This document shows positions 6,250 to 8,983 of a stretch of 8,983 nucleotides of DNA, in pieces. The stretch covers positions 1-8,983 of the forward strand of contig CAKMZU010000139.1 of NCBI GenBank assembly GCA_929200485.1. Direction: 5' to 3'. Each line of letters starts with the position of its first letter. The first letter of the stretch is position 1. This stretch comes from an uncultured Gammaproteobacteria bacterium. Lineage in GTDB: Bacteria > Pseudomonadota > Gammaproteobacteria > Pseudomonadales > DT-91. Under the pieces are notes generated by a model. That model saw nothing but the letters and a program-made list of their open reading frames with translations, was not told the DNA's origin and did no database searches. The position numbers and the translations under genes were made by a program.

Positions 6250-6780
6250 ATGTCAAAATTCACAAATATAAATCTACTTTTATTCATAATTATTTGTATT
6301 TTTTCGTATCCTAAGAAGTCACTAGCTATGGATGATATGACACAGGAAGAAGCAAAAGCAATTTTTTCTCAAATAAAACATATGAAGTATACACCTGAAC
6401 AAGAAGGAGCTGCACAGAATACACAACAACAAAAAGAAGAAGAAGAAGAAAGCATCTTATCAGTAATTAAACTTGACGACGATAGATTAGAATTCAGACG
6501 ATATTCGCGAGAAAGTTCAGAAAAACATACGATAGGAGGGAAAGAAGTAGATCAAACATCACCTGAAGCAATAGAATTACTTAGAAACCATCCAATGCTG
6601 CTAGAGTTGGGCAAGATAATACAAAAAAAGGAGGGAGAGATAAGGGATATAGAGAAAAACCCAGTCCACCGATTGAGCAATTTAGGCATGGACCTATATG
6701 AAGAATTGAATACCCTAAATGTATTGAAAGTTATATTTCTGAAAGTACTTTTAGAAAAAGAGCCTCATCAGAGGCCTTAA
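6250..6780 (+). CDS. Hypothetical exported Glu-rich protein
   Basis: I do not recognise this 176-residue protein. It starts with a textbook Sec signal peptide: Lys3, a hydrophobic core at about 9-20 ([12 protein letters not shown]) and a c-region ending SLA, predicting cleavage after A26. The mature part is charged and mostly helical in composition, with a Gln run then E63-E67, and a repeated Leu pattern in its second half ([27 protein letters not shown]). No catalytic motif or further membrane segment is visible. The ribosome site is weak (AGAG at 6238-6241, 8 bases before ATG). The 3' end converges on fabB: the stop codons overlap (6778-6780 versus 6777-6779), and the last seven codons lie within the fabB terminator hairpin and its T-run. 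It is AT-rich like the 411-1124 ORF. A periplasmic or secreted accessory protein is the best inference. Confidence 0.7.
   Translation: MSKFTNINLLLFIIICIFSYPKKSLAMDDMTQEEAKAIFSQIKHMKYTPEQEGAAQNTQQQKEEEEESILSVIKLDDDRLEFRRYSRESSEKHTIGGKEVDQTSPEAIELLRNHPMLLELGKIIQKKEGEIRDIEKNPVHRLSNLGMDLYEELNTLNVLKVIFLKVLLEKEPHQRP
6436..6450 (+). repeat. (GAA)5 trinucleotide repeat
   Basis: Five in-frame GAA codons encode E63-E67, preceded by a short CAA-rich stretch encoding Gln. As a trinucleotide tract it can vary in length without breaking the reading frame. Confidence 0.8.
6755..6778 (-). terminator. Intrinsic terminator of the fabA-fabB operon
   Basis: Read on the minus strand, the stem GCCTC-TGAT-GAGGC (6775 to 6762) is followed by TC and a run of five T (6759-6755). 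The outer AAG/CTT bases extend the stem across one bulged base. It begins at the fabB stop codon, so termination would occur right after the gene. On the plus strand no T-run follows, so it works in one direction only. It lies inside the 3' coding end of the convergent ORF. Confidence 0.8.
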
Positions 6781-7994
6781 TCAGCAAACCGATCAAAAAT
6801 TAATGATGCGTTCGTCCCACCAAAACCAAAACTGTTAGACATCACACGTTTTAATCCAGCTGAATCAATACGCTCTCGAACTATCGGCATACCTTCTGCT
6901 TCAGGGTCTAAGGTTTCAATATTTGCTGAAGCCGCAACAAAGTCGTCCTGCATCATCAACAATGAATAAATCGCCTCTTGAACACCAGCACCACCCAAAC
7001 TATGGCCGGTTAGTGACTTGGTAGAACTGATTTTAGGTAGCTCATTACCAAAGACTTCCTTCATCGCTTTTAATTCAGGAATATCACCTGCGGGAGTACT
7101 TGTACCATGGGCGTTAATGTAATCAACTGGGCCTGCAACCTGATCTAACGCTAACTTCATGCAGCGAACCGCACCTTCTCCACTCGGAGCCACCATATCA
7201 TAGCCATCACTGGTTGCCGCATAACCTGTCAATTCAGCGTAAATTTTGGCACCACGCGCTTTTGCATGCTCAAGCTCTTCAAGTACTAACGCACCTGCAC
7301 CGCCTGCGATAACAAACCCATCACGGTCTTTATCGTAAGCACGAGAGGCTTTATCTGGCGTTTCATTATACTTTGAAGATAATGCACCCATGGCATCAAA
7401 CAAGCATGATAAAGTCCAGTGTTCTTCTTCACCACCACCGGCAAAGACAACATCCTGCTTACCTAATTGAATCTGCTCTAAGGCATTACCTATACAGTGC
7501 GCACTGGTAGCACACGCTGAAGACATAGAATAATTAACGCCTTTGATTTTAAACGGTGTCGCCAAACAGGCAGAAATAGTACTACCCATGGTTTGAGTCA
7601 CACGATAAGGGCCTACACGACGAATACCCTTTTCACGAAGGGTATCTACCGCCTCAACCTGATTAGCAGAAGAAGCACCACCTGACCCCATAACTAGCCC
7701 CGTACGAACATTTGATACCTGGTCATCCGATAAGCCACTGTCTTTGATCGCCTGATCTAAAGCAACATAAGAAAATGCAGCAGCATCACCCATAAAACGA
7801 AGTATTTTTCTATCAATTAAACTTGGTAAGTCTATATCGACACTACCTGCTAAGTGACTTCTCATGCCAATTTCTTTATAGGCATCCTGGAACTTAATGC
7901 CTGATTTGCCATTTTTCAATGAAGACACCACTTCGGTTGCATCATTACCGATACTGGAAACAATACCAAGACCTGTGACTACCACGCGTCTCAT
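6777..7994 (-). CDS. fabB: 3-oxoacyl-[acyl-carrier-protein] synthase I (FabB)
   Basis: FabB condenses malonyl-ACP with growing acyl-ACP and is needed to elongate the cis-3-decenoyl-ACP made by FabA, so the pair makes unsaturated fatty acids without oxygen. The 405 residues match E. coli FabB (406). The thiolase-fold catalytic triad is complete: C161 in [10 protein letters not shown]296 in [11 protein letters not shown] and H331 in TGHSLGGAG. The glycine-rich SFGFGGTNA is at 388-396 and the N-terminus reads [16 protein letters not shown]. The sequence resembles FabB more than FabF. The start is supported by AAAGAGG at 8001-8007, 6 bases from the ATG. It lies 49 bases downstream of fabA and ends in the intrinsic terminator at 6755-6778. 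Confidence 0.97.
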   Translation of the reverse strand: MRRVVVTGLGIVSSIGNDATEVVSSLKNGKSGIKFQDAYKEIGMRSHLAGSVDIDLPSLIDRKILRFMGDAAAFSYVALDQAIKDSGLSDDQVSNVRTGLVMGSGGASSANQVEAVDTLREKGIRRVGPYRVTQTMGSTISACLATPFKIKGVNYSMSSACATSAHCIGNALEQIQLGKQDVVFAGGGEEEHWTLSCLFDAMGALSSKYNETPDKASRAYDKDRDGFVIAGGAGALVLEELEHAKARGAKIYAELTGYAATSDGYDMVAPSGEGAVRCMKLALDQVAGPVDYINAHGTSTPAGDIPELKAMKEVFGNELPKISSTKSLTGHSLGGAGVQEAIYSLLMMQDDFVAASANIETLDPEAEGMPIVRERIDSAGLKRVMSNSFGFGGTNASLIFDRFAD

Positions 7995-8000
7995 AATAAA

Positions 8001-8007
8001 CCTCTTT
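8001..8007 (-). promoter_or_regulatory. Ribosome binding site of fabB
   Basis: Minus-strand AAAGAGG lies 6 bases before the fabB ATG (7994-7992), inside the 49-base fabA-fabB gap. It supports the chosen start and shared transcription from upstream of fabA. Confidence 0.8.
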
Positions 8008-8043
8008 GTGCTTTTTCAATCAACGTCATCATCCCTGAACTCC

Positions 8044-8571
8044 CTACCCATTATCGTCTGGCTTGAACAGCCCGACTTTCAAATCTTTTGCGCTGTAAAT
8101 GGGTTCACCATCACAAATTACTTCACCATCAGCAATGCCCATCACTAAACGACGTTCGATTAGACGTTTGATGTGGAGGTGATAAGTGACTTGTTTTGCC
8201 GTAGGCAAAACTTGGCCTGTAAATTTTATTTCGCCGGCACCGAGTGCACGCCCTTTGCCCGGATTACCTTTCCAGCCAAGAAAAAAGCCTAAAAGTTGCC
8301 ACATGGCATCCAGCCCAAGGCATCCAGGCATCACAGGATCGCCAGGAAAGTGACAATCAAAGAACCAAAGGTCTGGATTAATATCCAGCTGTGCAATAAT
8401 TTCACCCTTTTGATACAGTCCGTCACTGGTATTGATGTTAACGATTCGATCAACCATTAACATATTATCAACTGGTAGCTGGGCATTGCCCGGTCCAAAT
8501 AATTCACCATGACCACAAGCAATAAGCTCAGACTTATCAAAGGAATTTTTATGCGTGAATGAATCAGTCAT
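8044..8571 (-). CDS. fabA: 3-hydroxydecanoyl-ACP dehydratase/isomerase (FabA)
   Basis: FabA dehydrates 3-hydroxydecanoyl-ACP and isomerises trans-2- to cis-3-decenoyl-ACP, the branch point for unsaturated fatty acids. From the ATG at 8571 the protein has 175 residues (E. coli 172). The hot-dog-fold active site is intact: H74 in [11 protein letters not shown] and D88 in [11 protein letters not shown], with [14 protein letters not shown] at 113-126 and the family ending [14 protein letters not shown] at 8583 would add four residues (MLSL); the ATG gives the better match to known N-termini, though neither start has a strong Shine-Dalgarno. It is the first gene of the fabA-fabB operon, divergent from galU. 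Confidence 0.97.
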   Translation of the reverse strand: MTDSFTHKNSFDKSELIACGHGELFGPGNAQLPVDNMLMVDRIVNINTSDGLYQKGEIIAQLDINPDLWFFDCHFPGDPVMPGCLGLDAMWQLLGFFLGWKGNPGKGRALGAGEIKFTGQVLPTAKQVTYHLHIKRLIERRLVMGIADGEVICDGEPIYSAKDLKVGLFKPDDNG

Positions 8572-8690
8572 AAGGCTTAACAAGCATCCGTAAATTTAAG
8601 CAAGGCGCGCATAGTACCACCTTTCAGACCACTTTTTCTAGAGAGGTAAGATTGAAGAACGTTTATATCGACTATTTAACTTTTTCACCC

Positions 8691-8717
8691 TTCAGGTCAG
8701 CCTGAATGAACACCTGA
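8691..8717. repeat. Cluster of overlapping inverted repeats
   Basis: TTCAGG (8691-8696) and CCTGAA (8701-8706) form a perfect 6-bp repeat around TCAG. The overlapping TCAGGT (8692-8697) can also pair with ACCTGA (8712-8717), so two mutually exclusive pairings are possible. It lies between the fabA and galU promoter candidates. Confidence 0.5.
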
Positions 8718-8723
8718 TAATGC

Positions 8724-8752
8724 TTGAACTTCAAACACGCATCCCCTAAAGT
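8724..8752 (+). promoter_or_regulatory. Candidate sigma-70 promoter of galU
   Basis: TTGAAC (8724-8729) and TAAAGT (8747-8752) are separated by exactly 17 bases, each matching the consensus at four of six positions. The -10 ends 38 bases before the galU ATG. Confidence 0.45.
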
Positions 8753-8759
8753 GAAGTTC
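8726..8759. repeat. Perfect 8-bp inverted repeat overlapping the galU promoter
   Basis: GAACTTCA (8726-8733) and TGAAGTTC (8752-8759) are perfect reverse complements 18 bases apart. The arms overlap the candidate -35 box and the end of the -10 box, as expected of an operator, but no known regulator site is recognised. Confidence 0.5.
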
Positions 8760-8790
8760 CTAAAAAAAAGATTTTTTACAAGGTATACCC

Positions 8791-8983
8791 ATGGTAAACA
8801 AGTGTTTATTTCCCGTTGCAGGCTACGGTACGCGTTTTTTACCTGCCACTAAGTCCATGCCTAAAGAAATGCTACCTGTCGTCAATAAACCTTTGGTTCA
8901 ATATGGCGTTGAAGAAGCAATCGATGCTGGCATGCAAGATATTTCTTTTATTACCGGCCGGGGTAAGCGTGCCATTGCGGATC
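8791..8983 (+). CDS. galU: UTP-glucose-1-phosphate uridylyltransferase GalU, 5' part
   Basis: Only about the first 64 codons are in the window; the gene runs off the right edge. GalU makes UDP-glucose from UTP and glucose-1-phosphate for surface polysaccharides and related pathways. The nucleotidyltransferase signature is clear: [12 protein letters not shown] at 10-21, then [16 protein letters not shown] at 23-38 and TGRGKR. These variants resemble Pseudomonas-type GalU more than E. coli GalU (AGLGTRMLPATK). AAGG at 8780-8783 lies 7 bases before the ATG and supports the start. It is divergent from fabA. Confidence 0.93.
   Translation, partial: MVNKCLFPVAGYGTRFLPATKSMPKEMLPVVNKPLVQYGVEEAIDAGMQDISFITGRGKRAIAD

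Larger units (their letters stand above)
8572..8790. other. Divergent fabA-galU regulatory region
   Basis: This 219-base region must hold both divergent promoters. For fabA (minus strand) the best -10 is TATAAA at 8667-8662, with only weak -35 choices (GTGAAA or GGTGAA, 15-16 bases away). A minus-strand TGGTCTGA at 8631-8624 resembles one half of a FadR site (TGGTCNGA), but the second half is poor, so FadR control of fabA is only a guess. The galU side is described separately. Confidence 0.5.

Noticed and set aside
7897..8148. Plus-strand open frame across the fabB start, the gap and the fabA end
   Set aside because: It overlaps two confident genes on the other strand and has no family-like features.
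1..8983. CRISPR array, tRNA, rRNA, insertion sequence or integrase
   Set aside because: No regularly spaced repeats, no cloverleaf-like segments, no transposase or integrase coding frame and no flanking terminal repeats were seen.

Overview
The window reads as a gammaproteobacterial chromosome segment with a modest G+C content, around 40% judged by eye. Most of it is housekeeping: GlmU and GlmS, an RmlD-like protein followed by 3-methyladenine glycosylase I (Tag), the FabA/FabB pair for anaerobic unsaturated fatty acid synthesis, and the start of GalU. FabA plus FabB is characteristic of Gammaproteobacteria. The GalU N-terminus ([12 protein letters not shown], then TGRGKR) looks more like the Pseudomonas type than the E. 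coli type as I remember them, which points towards a Pseudomonadales/Oceanospirillales-like or neighbouring lineage. The genus cannot be fixed from this window.

Layout. Positions 1-410 hold no convincing gene, only a start-less open minus-strand frame at the left edge and a small hairpin. At 411-1124 is an AT-rich, unrecognised ORF with a PPPY motif, an Asp/Asn run and a Ser/acidic tract. It sits where many gammaproteobacteria have the end of the atp operon upstream of glmU. At 1312-4514 glmU and glmS form a tight two-gene unit for UDP-GlcNAc synthesis. At 4648-6142 an RmlD/SDR-like gene that seems to have lost its usual nucleotide-binding and catalytic motifs precedes tag by 31 bases. At 6250-6780 is a second unrecognised ORF, with a clear signal peptide and a Glu run. 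It converges on fabB (6777-7994, minus), and the two stop codons overlap. A good intrinsic terminator for fabB lies inside the last codons of that ORF. fabA (8044-8571, minus) is upstream of fabB in the same operon. The divergent fabA-galU intergenic region (8572-8790) holds a plausible galU promoter and several inverted repeats. galU begins at 8791 and runs off the right edge.

How the genes fit together. GlmS makes glucosamine-6-phosphate from fructose-6-phosphate and glutamine. After conversion by GlmM (not in the window), GlmU makes UDP-GlcNAc for peptidoglycan and lipopolysaccharide. GalU makes UDP-glucose for surface glycans, and FabA/FabB supply unsaturated acyl chains for membrane lipids. 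The conserved theme is therefore envelope precursor supply, with a DNA repair gene alongside. The two unrecognised ORFs are the accessory part. Their N-terminal hydrophobic segments, low-complexity acidic tracts and, in one case, a eukaryote-type WW-domain ligand motif make exported or host-directed proteins possible, but this is inference. I see no CRISPR array, insertion sequence, tRNA, rRNA or complete mobile element, and no clear new multi-gene system.
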